A stretch of DNA of 64,000 nt from Paenibacillus glycanilyticus (GTDB lineage Bacteria; Bacillota; Bacilli; Paenibacillales; Paenibacillaceae): assembly GCF_023715145.1 (NCBI RefSeq), contig NZ_JAMBNP010000007.1:246214-310213 (forward strand), written 5' to 3'. Of the stretch, positions 16,149 to 25,059 are shown one piece after another. Position 1 is the stretch's first letter; each line of letters begins with the position of its first letter. The position numbers were made by a program, and so were the translations under genes. The notes under the pieces were generated by a model. The model ran no database searches, was not told where the DNA came from, and worked only from the letters and a program-made list of their open reading frames with translations.

Positions 16149-17330
16149 TTAAGATTGAATTTTCGCTTGCAAGCCGTTGCTCAAATACGTTTGCAGCGCA
16201 AGCTTGGCTGATCCGAGCAAGACGGCCTGATCGCCAAGGCGCGAACGCGTCAGCTCGAAGGTGCCGACGAACGGCTCCCATATAAATTCCTTCAGCTTGC
16301 CCCGTACCCGGTCCATAATGTCCGGATCGAGGTCGATGAAGTTGCCCGTCAGAATAATAGAGTCGGGATTGTACGTGCACACGACGTTATTAATCGTAAT
16401 CGCAATGTACGTGCAGGCCCGGTCCACGATATTGGCTGCCCAGCCCTCCCCTTTGCGCATGTAGCCGTACAATTCTTCTACGCTGTCCACTTGTTTAATC
16501 TGGTTCGCTTCCTGCAGCATCGCAAGATCCGTAATGTAGGTCTGCAAGCAGCCTCTCTTGCCGCATTCGCACAGCTTCCCATTGGGATCGACCGTCGAAT
16601 GCCCGATCTCCCCCGCGATATTGCTCGCTCCGCGATAGATCCGGCCGTCAATCACGACTGCCGAGCCTACGCCGCTGCCGATGCTGATCAGCACCGTAAC
16701 TCCCTTGTCGGCCGCGTCCGCCGTCTCGCTTTCGCCGAGCGCCTTAACCTTCAAATCATTGTCCAGCATGACGGGCACTCCCAGGCGCTCTTCAAGGCGT
16801 TTCGCCACGCTTACGTTCGACCATCCCATCTGAGCGGAAAATACAACCGTTCGGGTTCGCTGGTCGATGACGCCCGGCATTCCGATACCTACGCCAATGC
16901 ATTGCGCGAAGTCGATTCCACGCTCGCCAAACAAAGCTCTCACGCCGTTTTCTATAGTTGCTTCAACGTGCTCGGAGCCAGTTAGACTGCGATCTAGGCG
17001 CGTTTCCGACCGGGCAAAGATTCTGTCCTCGAGATCGACAAGGCCGATGCGCACCCAATCCCTGTCCACCTCCACGCCAACGGATACGATCGCGTGTCCG
17101 TCGAGATCCAGCATGGTAGCCTTGCGGCCTACGCCGGTGGAATACTGATCCGTCTCCTTAACGAGACCCGCTTCGATAAGATCGCCGACGATTCTTCCGA
17201 TCGCGGTAGCGCTCATGTCCGTCAGCTTAGCCAGCTCCACTCGCGATACCGGGCGGTGTTTCCTGATTTTACCCAGCACCAATATCCGATTCTTATTTTT
17301 GATATATTCCTGATCATGCTTCTCCGACAT
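16149..17330 (-). CDS. ROK-family transcriptional repressor (NagC/XylR type)
   Basis: A 393-residue regulator. Residues 12-75 form a winged helix (V-S-R-V-E-L-A-K-L-T; A-I-G-R-I-V-G-D-L). The ROK sugar-binding domain follows, with G-E-I-G-H near residue 235 and zinc motif C-E-C-G-K-R-G-C near 250. The usual kinase motif D-L-G-G-T reads V-E-V-D-R-D-W, consistent with a sensor rather than an enzyme. It heads the minus-strand sugar locus and probably represses it until the imported sugar binds. The ATG at 17330 is chosen by family start; TTG at 17345 or GTG at 17342 are possible. Confidence 0.9.
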   Translation of the reverse strand: MSEKHDQEYIKNKNRILVLGKIRKHRPVSRVELAKLTDMSATAIGRIVGDLIEAGLVKETDQYSTGVGRKATMLDLDGHAIVSVGVEVDRDWVRIGLVDLEDRIFARSETRLDRSLTGSEHVEATIENGVRALFGERGIDFAQCIGVGIGMPGVIDQRTRTVVFSAQMGWSNVSVAKRLEERLGVPVMLDNDLKVKALGESETADAADKGVTVLISIGSGVGSAVVIDGRIYRGASNIAGEIGHSTVDPNGKLCECGKRGCLQTYITDLAMLQEANQIKQVDSVEELYGYMRKGEGWAANIVDRACTYIAITINNVVCTYNPDSIILTGNFIDLDPDIMDRVRGKLKEFIWEPFVGTFELTRSRLGDQAVLLGSAKLALQTYLSNGLQAKIQS

Positions 17331-17337
17331 GAAACAT

Positions 17338-17372
17338 AACACCAACCTTACCTATATAATAAACTGGTGTAA
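17338..17372. promoter_or_regulatory. inverted repeat ACACCA...TGGTGT, candidate ROK operator
   Basis: AACACCA (17338-17344) and TGGTGTAA (17365-17372) are inverted around 20 bp that contain TATATAATA. The site sits just upstream of the ROK regulator start, as expected for an autoregulatory operator. The rest of the 17373-17693 spacer is AT-rich with no gene visible. Confidence 0.4.
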
Positions 17373-17628
17373 TTAACTAATGACTAAACTTAAGTTAAAT
17401 GCGTATACTCTCTCTTTTTCCATCTTTTAACGAGTTATAAATGTCATATTTGCTACCATCATGTTATTATAATAGGAGACTAGTAGAATCCTGTCAACAC
17501 AAATAGTGATTTTATGTTAGGTAATATTACATAGATTTTCATAGAGTGCCTGTTATTCCGCATACGAATGGCCTAGCCATTCATGCCGTTAAAGGACCCG
17601 ACGCTTTGCCGTTTACGAATTTGCGGCA

Positions 17629-17670
17629 TAAAAAAACATCACCTGAGCCTTCGGCTGCATGGTGATGTTG
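17629..17670 (-). terminator. intrinsic terminator of the PhyH gene
   Basis: On the minus strand AACATCACC pairs with GGTGATGTT and seven T residues follow, 24 bp after the PhyH stop codon. Confidence 0.8.
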
Positions 17671-17693
17671 TTATCTAAAATATGTGTTTTCGC

Positions 17694-18521
17694 TTATTTG
17701 AAATGGCCTCGCGGCTTCTTGCCGCTCCACCGTTCGTCAACCTTCTCGAGGCTCGATTGATACCGCGTATCCACGCTGAGCCGATATTGATTCGTCGTAT
17801 TGGCGAGCGAGCAATGCATGAGAAACATGCCGAAGATCAATACGTCCCCCGCGCGAAACTCGGTCGTAGCCCACTTGCCTCCGAATTTCTCCGTAATGAC
17901 AAGCGGATCATCCGTATAGCTGCCGATGCCGGGATCGCGGTCGGAATCCTTCGTGCCGTAGGATTTCTTCAGCTCCTCGAAACGATGGGAATCCAGGCAG
18001 ATCGCAAGGCCCCCCAAGGCATAATCGACATCGCCAAGCGGCGACCATACCGTGTAGAGGTTATGCGTGCCGCGCCCCATATACACAATATCGTAATGCG
18101 CGCCGGTGAAATCTCCTTTTCCGACGGCGCGAAGCCACTTGTAATGATACGTCAGCGACCGCTCTCCAAGCAGCTCGTCAAAGAAGCCCATAATATGCTC
18201 CCCGTTCAACACGCTGAGCAGCTCCGGCAAGTCCTCGTTCGTGCCGCCCATGAAGAGTGTTTTGCTGCCGTCAGCCATGACGCCTTCCTCCAGCAGCGTA
18301 TCCCGGTCCAGCTTGCCCATCTTGTCCATTTTCTCCAGGACGGCGTGGCGCGCTTTCAACACTTGCTCCCGATTATGGAAGCCCCGGAGCAGCAAATAAC
18401 CGTCCTCCGCAAGGCGCTCCCTTAAGGCGCCGGCATCCTGCAACAGGTCGTTCGAATCCCTCAGCTCCGTTAAATGAGGCCCTCCAAGCTCTAGCTCCCG
18501 GCTTCCTACCTTCAGCAGCAT
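17694..18521 (-). CDS. phytanoyl-CoA dioxygenase (PhyH)-family Fe(II)/2-oxoglutarate enzyme
   Basis: A 275-residue cytosolic protein with a double-stranded beta-helix fold. The metal-binding H-x-D is in G-A-H-Y-D (about residue 149), the distal His in M-H-C-S-L-A-N (about 240), and the 2-oxoglutarate Arg in Y-R-L-S-V-D (about 250). These are the three iron ligands and co-substrate anchor of the family. The substrate is unknown. It is divergently paired with an AraC regulator whose N-terminal half looks like a sugar/ligand cupin, a common arrangement for inducible catabolic genes. Confidence 0.87.
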   Translation of the reverse strand: MLLKVGSRELELGGPHLTELRDSNDLLQDAGALRERLAEDGYLLLRGFHNREQVLKARHAVLEKMDKMGKLDRDTLLEEGVMADGSKTLFMGGTNEDLPELLSVLNGEHIMGFFDELLGERSLTYHYKWLRAVGKGDFTGAHYDIVYMGRGTHNLYTVWSPLGDVDYALGGLAICLDSHRFEELKKSYGTKDSDRDPGIGSYTDDPLVITEKFGGKWATTEFRAGDVLIFGMFLMHCSLANTTNQYRLSVDTRYQSSLEKVDERWSGKKPRGHFK

Positions 18522-18642
18522 ATGCGAACCACTCCTTCATCCGATATTAGCTTCATTGTAGTACCGGTCTTTTAGCCGCGCCATGGAGACCCTTTGCAAA
18601 AACATGTATAATCGTACTAAATTGTTAAAAGAGGTGCTTGCC

Positions 18643-19449
18643 ATGTCTTTTATGAATATCCCCTACGAGCTGCAAGAGCAGCGGCTGCCGCCGCCATGCC
18701 AATTTCAGTTGATATGGAAGGTACAAGCGAATAATGCCTATCAAGTCGCCAAGCCAGCCGGTTTCTCTATTCCCGGCATATTCACAACCTGGGAAGGCAA
18801 GGGCGTCATTACGCTGGGAAGCGAGCAGCATGAGCTGGATGCCGGAACCTATATAATCGTACCTTCGGATGTCCCCGCTGCCTACCGCTGCCTGAACGGA
18901 AATTGGAAGTTTTATTTTCATGAATTCGATTCGCTGGACATGGCCCTGGCTCTGGACCTTCCCGTAGGCATTCCCGTATCCACCGCCAAAATGGCGGAAG
19001 CCGCCCGAATGAACGAGCGGCTGATTAACAATCTCATTATGAAGCCTACGGGTTATGCCTATGATTCTCACCTGGCCTTGCAAGAGCTTCTGCTGCTGCT
19101 TGCCAGAGAACGGCAGGCCGATCGTTCCGACAGGCATCCCGAATTGGACGATATTCTGTACCGCATGCACCAAACGATCGGACAAGCTTTTTCAATCGAG
19201 GACTGGGTCCGGCTAAGCGGATTGTCCCGCAACGCCTTCTTCACCCGCTTCCGATCGAGAACGGGCATGTCTCCCAACCGGTATATGCAGGAGCTGAAGC
19301 TGGCCGCGGCCAAGACGTCACTGGAGACAACCCATGCATCGGTGAAAGAAATCGCCGCCGCCCTGCACTTCTATGATGAATTTCATTTCTCCAAGCTGTT
19401 CAAGAAGAGATACGGCTTGTCTCCCCGGGCTTACCGGCAAGCCCCTTAA
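18643..19449 (+). CDS. AraC-family regulator with N-terminal cupin
   Basis: A 268-residue regulator. Residues 10-120 form an AraC-type cupin, with D-A-G-T-Y-I-I-V-P near 75. Residues 170-268 hold two helix-turn-helix motifs (S-R-N-A-F-F-T-R-F; F-H-F-S-K-L-F-K-K-R-Y-G) and the terminal S-P-R-A-Y-R. It is divergent from the PhyH dioxygenase gene and is its probable activator. The ATG at 18643 is preferred because GAGGTG lies 8 nt upstream; a longer ORF start lacks a ribosome site. TATAAT lies about 35 bp upstream. Confidence 0.88.
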   Translation: MSFMNIPYELQEQRLPPPCQFQLIWKVQANNAYQVAKPAGFSIPGIFTTWEGKGVITLGSEQHELDAGTYIIVPSDVPAAYRCLNGNWKFYFHEFDSLDMALALDLPVGIPVSTAKMAEAARMNERLINNLIMKPTGYAYDSHLALQELLLLLARERQADRSDRHPELDDILYRMHQTIGQAFSIEDWVRLSGLSRNAFFTRFRSRTGMSPNRYMQELKLAAAKTSLETTHASVKEIAAALHFYDEFHFSKLFKKRYGLSPRAYRQAP

Positions 19450-19463
19450 GCCAATATAAACCT

Positions 19464-19508
19464 ATAAGGACCGGCAGACCCTCTAGCTAGTGGCATGCCG
19501 GTCCTTAT
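19464..19508 (+). terminator. intrinsic terminator of the AraC gene
   Basis: ATAAGGACCGGCA pairs with TGCCGGTCCTTAT around a loop of about 19 nt, 15 bp after the stop. It also lies downstream of the convergent GMC gene. Confidence 0.8.
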
Positions 19509-19565
19509 CATTAATGCTATAAATGATAAATAGCATGAACATTTCGCCGCATCTACTAAGGCCGC

Positions 19566-21671
19566 TTAACCCAGCTTCACCAGGTTATCCGCGGTGCGGA
19601 AAGCCAAGGCCATAATCGTGAGCACCGGGTTAACGCCGCCGTTCGTCACATGAACGGATCCGTCGCTAACCCACAGATTGTCGTATCCATGCACGCGGCC
19701 ATAGGGATCGGTAACCGATGTCGCGGGATCGTTCCCCATGCGCAGCGTGCCTGCCTGATGCTGCCCTCCGCTTAGCCCTCCGCCCGGCTTCGTCTGCCAG
19801 ACTTCGCGCGCCCCGGCTGCCCACAGCCACTTTTCGGCCTGCTCTCCCAGCACGGCCGCGGATCGAAGGGACTCGGGATGAACGCCTCCCGAAAGGGAGG
19901 CGACCGGCATGCCAAAACGGTCCTTCACCGACTTCGACAGCAGCACCCTCGACTCGGCGTTAGGAATCTCCTGAATAGGTCCTTGAATCTGGCTCGTGCG
20001 CAAGAAGGTATCGCGCATCGTCTCCTTGCCCTTCAACCCCCATCTTGCCGCATTGGGCGAAAGCGCCCGATACCAATGAATAAGCGGCAGCCGGGTAAAC
20101 TCGTTGGCGAGCAGTCCCCCGCCGATAATGCCCTCATGGCTATGTTCAGCGCTGAAACTCGCGATACTCACCCCAGGACCAAGGCCGTCTTGCACCACCT
20201 CGTCAAAAAGCCCATAAGCGCCCGTATAAACGTGGCCTTGCAGGTTTCTTCCGACTTGGCCGGTCCGGTTGCCGATTCCGCCTGGCTCCGAATCGCTTGC
20301 GGAATTTAGAAGGAGCCGCGCGCTTTCGATCGCCCCAGCGGCCACGACCACATGCCCTGCCCGTATTTGCCGGCGTTGAGCCTTGCCCTTCGATTCCTGA
20401 ACAAGGCGCACGCCGGTCGCATGCTTTCCTCTATCGGTATCGATGTACTCCACAAAAGTATCGCAGATCAGATCGCAATTGCCCGTCGCTAATGCTTTTG
20501 CCAGCATCGTGTTTTGACCGCCGTTCTTGCTGTTGGTCGGACAAGCAAATCCAACGCATTGCCCACACCTGCCGCAAGCTTGCCGGCCATCCCTCTCAAC
20601 GGAGTTGATAAGGAGCGGTACCGCGCCGGCATGCCAGCCCAGCTGCCCGGCAGCACGAGCCAAACGCTGTGCCTCCAGCGTCAGTGGTATAGCGGGCATG
20701 GGATAATCCTTCTGACGATTGCCTCTCCCGGGATGGGCATTCCCGTCGCCGGATACGCCAACCTCCCATTCCGCACGCTGGTAATAGGGCTCAAGCTCCT
20801 CGTACGAAATTGGCCAGTCGGCGAGAGAGCTGCCCTCCGGCACTCCGTAACGGCTTGCCATGCGGAAATCCTCCGAATGAAAACGCCACGCTTGCGCCCC
20901 ATATACCCGCGTCCCGCCTCCAACCGTCATCGCATTGTTGTGGTAATCGCCATCAATCGGCCGCGTAATCCTCTCGTCGCCGTTCGCCAGCACAATCGTG
21001 CGGGGGTTCCCTTCCATATCCGGCCCTGTGTTATGCCCATACTTGCTAATCCGGTGATTCCGCAGATGATCCCGGCCAACCTGTTCGTATGGCAGCCAGC
21101 TGCCGCGCTCGACAACAAGCACCTGCATTCCCGCTTCGGCCAGAACAGCCGCTGCCACCGATCCCCCGGCTCCGGCTCCAATCACGACAGCATCATACCG
21201 GTCCCGCAGCTGCTCAAGCGATTTTTGCGGCAAATCGGCTTCAGGAGCCGGCGCGGTACCCGTCACGATCCCAGGACGGAAGCCTATCATTTTCCATGAC
21301 TGTCCTTCTCTATTCCCTCCGGCTTCCGGAGTTCCATAATAACCGTCTGCCGTTAGATTCAATAACGTATCGAAAAATAGCTTCGACGAAACAGGCCAGT
21401 TCCGGAAGGCATCGGACTCCGCCTCTTCCAGCAGCTGATCTTGCTCATTGTCGGGCAGATCAGAAAACGGCTTTCCATAAAGCCTTACGGCTTCCTCTTG
21501 CAAGGAAAGGAGTCCGGGTTCAATCACCTCCGCCCAGAGATCGGCATCTTGCGCGGCATAACGCTCCAAATAAGTTAAGACTCCCGCATCGCTTGCCGAA
21601 TGCCAATCATCCTTTGGAATCATCCGGTCGGTAACCGCTTTCAATAGAGAATCTGCTTGATCTTGACTCAT
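19566..21671 (-). CDS. GMC-family FAD dehydrogenase fused to a gluconate 2-dehydrogenase subunit 3-like domain
   Basis: A 701-residue flavoprotein. Residues 1-130 resemble the small (subunit 3) component of gluconate 2-dehydrogenase. From 155 on it is a GMC oxidoreductase with the FAD motif G-A-G-A-G-G (165-170), a cysteine-rich stretch C-G-R-C-G-Q-C-V-G-F-A-C near 365 that may hold a cluster, and the C-terminal H-Q-A-G-T-L-R-M-G catalytic region with N-G-G-V-N-P. It should oxidise a sugar, polyol or alcohol. Fusion of the two subunits is the notable trait. There is no Tat or Sec signal, so it is probably cytosolic. It stands alone, convergent to the AraC gene. Confidence 0.87.
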   Translation of the reverse strand: MSQDQADSLLKAVTDRMIPKDDWHSASDAGVLTYLERYAAQDADLWAEVIEPGLLSLQEEAVRLYGKPFSDLPDNEQDQLLEEAESDAFRNWPVSSKLFFDTLLNLTADGYYGTPEAGGNREGQSWKMIGFRPGIVTGTAPAPEADLPQKSLEQLRDRYDAVVIGAGAGGSVAAAVLAEAGMQVLVVERGSWLPYEQVGRDHLRNHRISKYGHNTGPDMEGNPRTIVLANGDERITRPIDGDYHNNAMTVGGGTRVYGAQAWRFHSEDFRMASRYGVPEGSSLADWPISYEELEPYYQRAEWEVGVSGDGNAHPGRGNRQKDYPMPAIPLTLEAQRLARAAGQLGWHAGAVPLLINSVERDGRQACGRCGQCVGFACPTNSKNGGQNTMLAKALATGNCDLICDTFVEYIDTDRGKHATGVRLVQESKGKAQRRQIRAGHVVVAAGAIESARLLLNSASDSEPGGIGNRTGQVGRNLQGHVYTGAYGLFDEVVQDGLGPGVSIASFSAEHSHEGIIGGGLLANEFTRLPLIHWYRALSPNAARWGLKGKETMRDTFLRTSQIQGPIQEIPNAESRVLLSKSVKDRFGMPVASLSGGVHPESLRSAAVLGEQAEKWLWAAGAREVWQTKPGGGLSGGQHQAGTLRMGNDPATSVTDPYGRVHGYDNLWVSDGSVHVTNGGVNPVLTIMALAFRTADNLVKLG

Positions 21672-21853
21672 TCCCCTGATCCCTCCCTGTTTCTAGCTAC
21701 CTCTCCATATTAATCTGTTCTTATAGTTTTTCAAGACCTATTCTATCTAATAAAGAAATGTCAGCATCAACTGAAAATCTCCGCAACGGTCAGGCTGCGA
21801 TTGCGTAGTAGACGAGTAAAAATAACAGCACAAAAGAGGTGGGGATAAAAGGC

Positions 21854-22176
21854 ATGGAATCCTACAAGGAATTACGAAAAGCTTTGGGGATAAGAAAGTG
21901 CTCCAGAACGCAGGGTTCCATTTTCAGAAAGGTAAAATATACGGTCTGCTGGCAAGCATCAAGGTGCTCGAGACGAAACGAGAGAAGTACATTGCCGTAA
22001 AGCTCATGCGAATGAAGCCTGCCGACTATATGCAAGCGTCGCTTGGCTATCCTTATTGCTCTTATTTTATCTACTATATCCCAGCTATGCTGATCTCCGC
22101 CTCCTTGCTGGGCGTCCCCATTCTTCAAGGTATGGTGCTGGCCTTGTCGTTCACGCTTTGGCGGGTACTATGCTCC
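21854..22176 (+). pseudogene. decayed ABC transporter: ATPase N-terminus joined to a permease piece
   Basis: After a good ribosome site and ATG at 21854 the frame begins M-E-S-Y-K-E-L-R-K-A as in an ABC ATPase. A one-base frameshift near 21888 moves the match to another frame (V-L-Q-N-A-G-F-H-F-Q-K-G-K-I-Y-G-L-L), which stops just before the Walker A motif. At about 21954 it switches to a different text (K-L-M-R-M-K-P-A-D-Y-M-Q-A-S-L-G-Y, then two hydrophobic helices) resembling part of an ABC-2-type membrane subunit. The end runs into the 3' end of the MATE gene. A frameshift plus a large internal deletion explain the arrangement; no function remains. Confidence 0.6.
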
Positions 22177-23547
22177 CATATCCGAAACGGAAGCCGGCTT
22201 TACCAGCGCTTTCTTCTCCCAGACTCGGCTTCTCCAGCGCAGCAGCATCATGAGACCACGGAGCCATTCGTCAACCGTAAAGGCAATCCATATGCCAAGC
22301 AATCCGATTCCGAAATGAACGCCCAGCACATAGGCAAGCGGTACGGACACTCCCCACATGGAGATGGTGCCCATCAAGACAGGATACCGTGCATCCCCAG
22401 CGGCACGCAGCGAATTAATGACGACCGTATTGAAGGTTCTGCCTGGCTCAAGTATGATGGACAGCAAAAAAATACCCGATCCGGCAGCAATGATCTCAGG
22501 GTCATTGGTAAACATGCCAACCAGTTCATGTCGGAATATCACTGCCACGCCAACAATAGCAAGCGTTAATAGGAAACTGATCTTCAAGCTGTTCATCAGT
22601 CTCCGGTAGGCCGCTTTCATTTCCCCAGCACCGACCATTTGTCCGACAATGATTTCCGTCCCTACCCCGACCGCTATTCCCAGCGCCATAAAATAGTTCG
22701 TTATATTCATCACATAGACATGCGTATTTAACGCCGTGATGCCAATCATATTAACAAAACTGATAATCATCAGATACTGCGATTGATAAGAGAGATGTTC
22801 CCCCGCGGCAGGCAAGCCAATGCTCATGATCTTTTTCGCGTAAGAACCGTTCCATTTCAAGTAATCCCTCCGATGTATGGGTGCAGAGATCCGGCGATAC
22901 AATAGGATAAATAGAACGATAATGCCAAGCAAACGGCTCACGACCGTTGATATGGCGGCTCCTGTAACCCCCCATTCCGGAAAGCCCAGGTTGCCAAAGA
23001 CAAGCAAATAGTTTCCTGCGATATGAATAATATTGACACCTAACGTTACATACATAACGCTCTTCGTGTTACCGCTTGAACGGATGACCGACGAAACCGC
23101 ATAAGAAAGCGCCTCGATCCAAATAAAACCGCCAATGATTTTCAAATAATTTTTAGCAATTCCAATTTGTTCGGGATTTAATTTCAATAGCTGCAGCAGA
23201 GACTCCCCAAAACTTACGAGAACGATGCTGACCAGGATGCCGAATATCAGGTTCATCGTAATCGCCAGCGCCGATATACGGCTCGCCTCTTTCGCCCGCC
23301 CTGCGCCGATATACTGGGCAACCGCAACGCTGGTGCCTACCCCAACAAAGCCGAACATCAGAATGCAGAAATAAATAATTTCATTGGCTAAGCCTACTGC
23401 CCCTGTCGCCTTGTCGGAGATGCGGCTTAACATAAACACGTCAACGGTGCCCAGCAGCATCCGCAGCACGAAGTCTACGAATATGGGCCATGTCACGGCA
23501 TAAAGACTAAGTTTCTTCCACGATGGAGTACTATCGGATAAGGTCAC
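22168..23547 (-). CDS. MATE-family multidrug/metabolite exporter
   Basis: A 459-residue membrane protein with twelve predicted helices in two halves of six. The first half begins W-P-I-F-V-D-F-V-L-R-M-L-L-G-T-V-D, and conserved G-x-G-T and V-A-Q-Y-I-G-A-G segments (about residues 70-85) are repeated as I-V-G-Q-M-V-G-A-G in the second half. MATE proteins export cationic compounds using Na+ or H+ gradients. It is single, flanked by the ABC relic and the OYE gene. Confidence 0.92.
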   Translation of the reverse strand: MTLSDSTPSWKKLSLYAVTWPIFVDFVLRMLLGTVDVFMLSRISDKATGAVGLANEIIYFCILMFGFVGVGTSVAVAQYIGAGRAKEASRISALAITMNLIFGILVSIVLVSFGESLLQLLKLNPEQIGIAKNYLKIIGGFIWIEALSYAVSSVIRSSGNTKSVMYVTLGVNIIHIAGNYLLVFGNLGFPEWGVTGAAISTVVSRLLGIIVLFILLYRRISAPIHRRDYLKWNGSYAKKIMSIGLPAAGEHLSYQSQYLMIISFVNMIGITALNTHVYVMNITNYFMALGIAVGVGTEIIVGQMVGAGEMKAAYRRLMNSLKISFLLTLAIVGVAVIFRHELVGMFTNDPEIIAAGSGIFLLSIILEPGRTFNTVVINSLRAAGDARYPVLMGTISMWGVSVPLAYVLGVHFGIGLLGIWIAFTVDEWLRGLMMLLRWRSRVWEKKALVKPASVSDMGA

Positions 23548-23635
23548 GTCTACAAGCTCCTACTATGTTATTCTCTATTGCCTTCCCTAGTGTAGCGCTC
23601 GTTAGTTGATACGTCTATGGGGAGGATGAGAATAA

Positions 23636-23683
23636 GAAGAAAACCCGAAAGATCGCGCGAGCAAATCGCGGTCCTCCGGGCTT
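23636..23683 (-). terminator. probable terminator of the OYE gene
   Basis: On the minus strand CCCG...CGGG enclosing GATCGCG/CGCGGTC folds into a stem followed by TTTTCTT, 18 bp after the stop. Confidence 0.6.
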
Positions 23684-23700
23684 CTATTCACATATGCTGT

Positions 23701-24741
23701 TTAGTATAGGGTCTTGAGCGCTTCAGGCGTGAACGGCACCAATTCAGCCAATTTGCCTTCGCGGATTTTGCCGGCCCATGCCGGATCAACCAGCAGCGCC
23801 CTGCCGATCGCCACCAGATCAAATTCATCATTTTCGAGCCTTTGAACAAGCCCCTCAATTCCTGTATTGGCAGAGCTTTTTCCTTCGGTGAAGAAGGTCA
23901 TGAAATCACTGTCGAGTCCAACCGAGCCGACGGTAATCGTCGGTTTGCCGGTAATCCGCTTCACCCAGCCCGCAAGATTCAAATCCGATCCGGCAAATTC
24001 AGGCTCCCAGTACCGGCGGGTCGAGCAATGGAAAATATCCACGCCTGCATCCACCAGCGGTTTCAGAAATTGCTCCAGCTCTTCCGGATGATAAGCCAGC
24101 TTCACGTTGTATTCTCTTTCTTTCCACTGCGAAAGCCGCAGCACAATCGGGAAATCCGGCCCAACGGATTCGCGGCAAGCCCGGACGACCTCTTCGGCGA
24201 ACCGGGTGCGGGCTATCAGACTGCCCCCGTAGCGGTCGGTACGCTGATTGCTTTTCTCCCAGAAGAACTGGTCGATCAGGTAGCCGTGCGCGCCGTGGAG
24301 CTCTATGCCGTCGAAGCCGATCCGCTTTGCTTCAAAGGCCGAGTCGGCGAATGCTTGAACGATAGCGGTGATCTCGGCTTCGGTATAGTCATTCACTTGC
24401 TTCTTCGTGCCCATATGCCAGATTTGCGGCATGATTTTTCCGCCCGCAGCATGGACCTCGGCTACGACGTTAGCCCAGCCCTTCAAAGCTTCTTCACCGT
24501 AAAAGTGAGGCACATTCTTAGAGTTCGAGGAATCGGGATGATTCACCACCGTTCCTTCGGTTATGATAAGGCCGACATTATTCTCGGCTCTCCGGCGGTA
24601 ATAAGCGGCCACATCCGCTCCGGGTACCCCATCCGGAGACATAGCGCGCGTCATAGGCGCCATTACAATGCGATTGGCCAATGTAAGTTGTGCAAGAGTA
24701 AACGGACGGAACAAGGACTGTACGGCTGTTGAAGTTGACAA
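23701..24741 (-). CDS. NADH:flavin oxidoreductase, old yellow enzyme family
   Basis: A 346-residue FMN-dependent TIM-barrel ene-reductase. It has the N-terminal L-A-N-R-I-V-M-A-P-M-T-R, the substrate pair H-G-A-H-G-Y-L in place of the classic H-x-x-N, the F-F-W-E-K-S-N-Q-R-T-D-R-Y-G-G-S signature near residue 175, and the C-terminal A-I-G-R-A-L-L-V-D-P. It reduces activated C=C bonds of unknown substrates. The TTG at 24741 is preferred because TGGAGG lies 8 nt before it. A 45-bp scrap of a related gene occurs at 32547-32591. Confidence 0.9.
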   Translation of the reverse strand: MSTSTAVQSLFRPFTLAQLTLANRIVMAPMTRAMSPDGVPGADVAAYYRRRAENNVGLIITEGTVVNHPDSSNSKNVPHFYGEEALKGWANVVAEVHAAGGKIMPQIWHMGTKKQVNDYTEAEITAIVQAFADSAFEAKRIGFDGIELHGAHGYLIDQFFWEKSNQRTDRYGGSLIARTRFAEEVVRACRESVGPDFPIVLRLSQWKEREYNVKLAYHPEELEQFLKPLVDAGVDIFHCSTRRYWEPEFAGSDLNLAGWVKRITGKPTITVGSVGLDSDFMTFFTEGKSSANTGIEGLVQRLENDEFDLVAIGRALLVDPAWAGKIREGKLAELVPFTPEALKTLY

Positions 24742-25059
24742 TGTTTTAACCTCCAATCAAAAAGTTGAATGCCATTAAAATGAGCAAGCCGACAAAATGC
24801 GTGTGCGCAAATCTATCATAACATTCTCGTGAGTGATCAACACCCGCAAGATGGGCACTTTTTCAAGTGTCTATCTTAGCCGCCAGCCACAAGCTTGGGC
24901 CAAAGCTCAATAAAGGCACTAAGCAGGGTATAAAAAGGACGGCTGTCAAAGCCGTCCACAAAGCTACTTATAAAGATTATTGCGTCGCCTACGCGATTTC
25001 CGTTAGTCCGCTGGGTCTTTCGAGCGGCTGGGTGTCGTGCTCGCCAATTTAGCATCGCT
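24742..25059. other. intergenic spacer with YheC/YheD operon terminator
   Basis: No gene is visible. The right side is the 3' region of the YheC/YheD genes and contains a GGACGGC/GCCGTCC stem with a T run at 24932-24957. The left side holds the OYE promoter region. Confidence 0.5.
24932..24957 (-). terminator. intrinsic terminator of the YheC/YheD pair
   Basis: On the minus strand GGACGGC pairs with GCCGTCC and TTTTTA follows, about 100 bp after the stop at 25060. Confidence 0.75.

Noticed and set aside
21898..22569. 223-codon plus-strand frame
   Set aside because: Only its first part carries ABC-like text. The rest is antisense to the MATE gene, so it is covered by the pseudogene entry.
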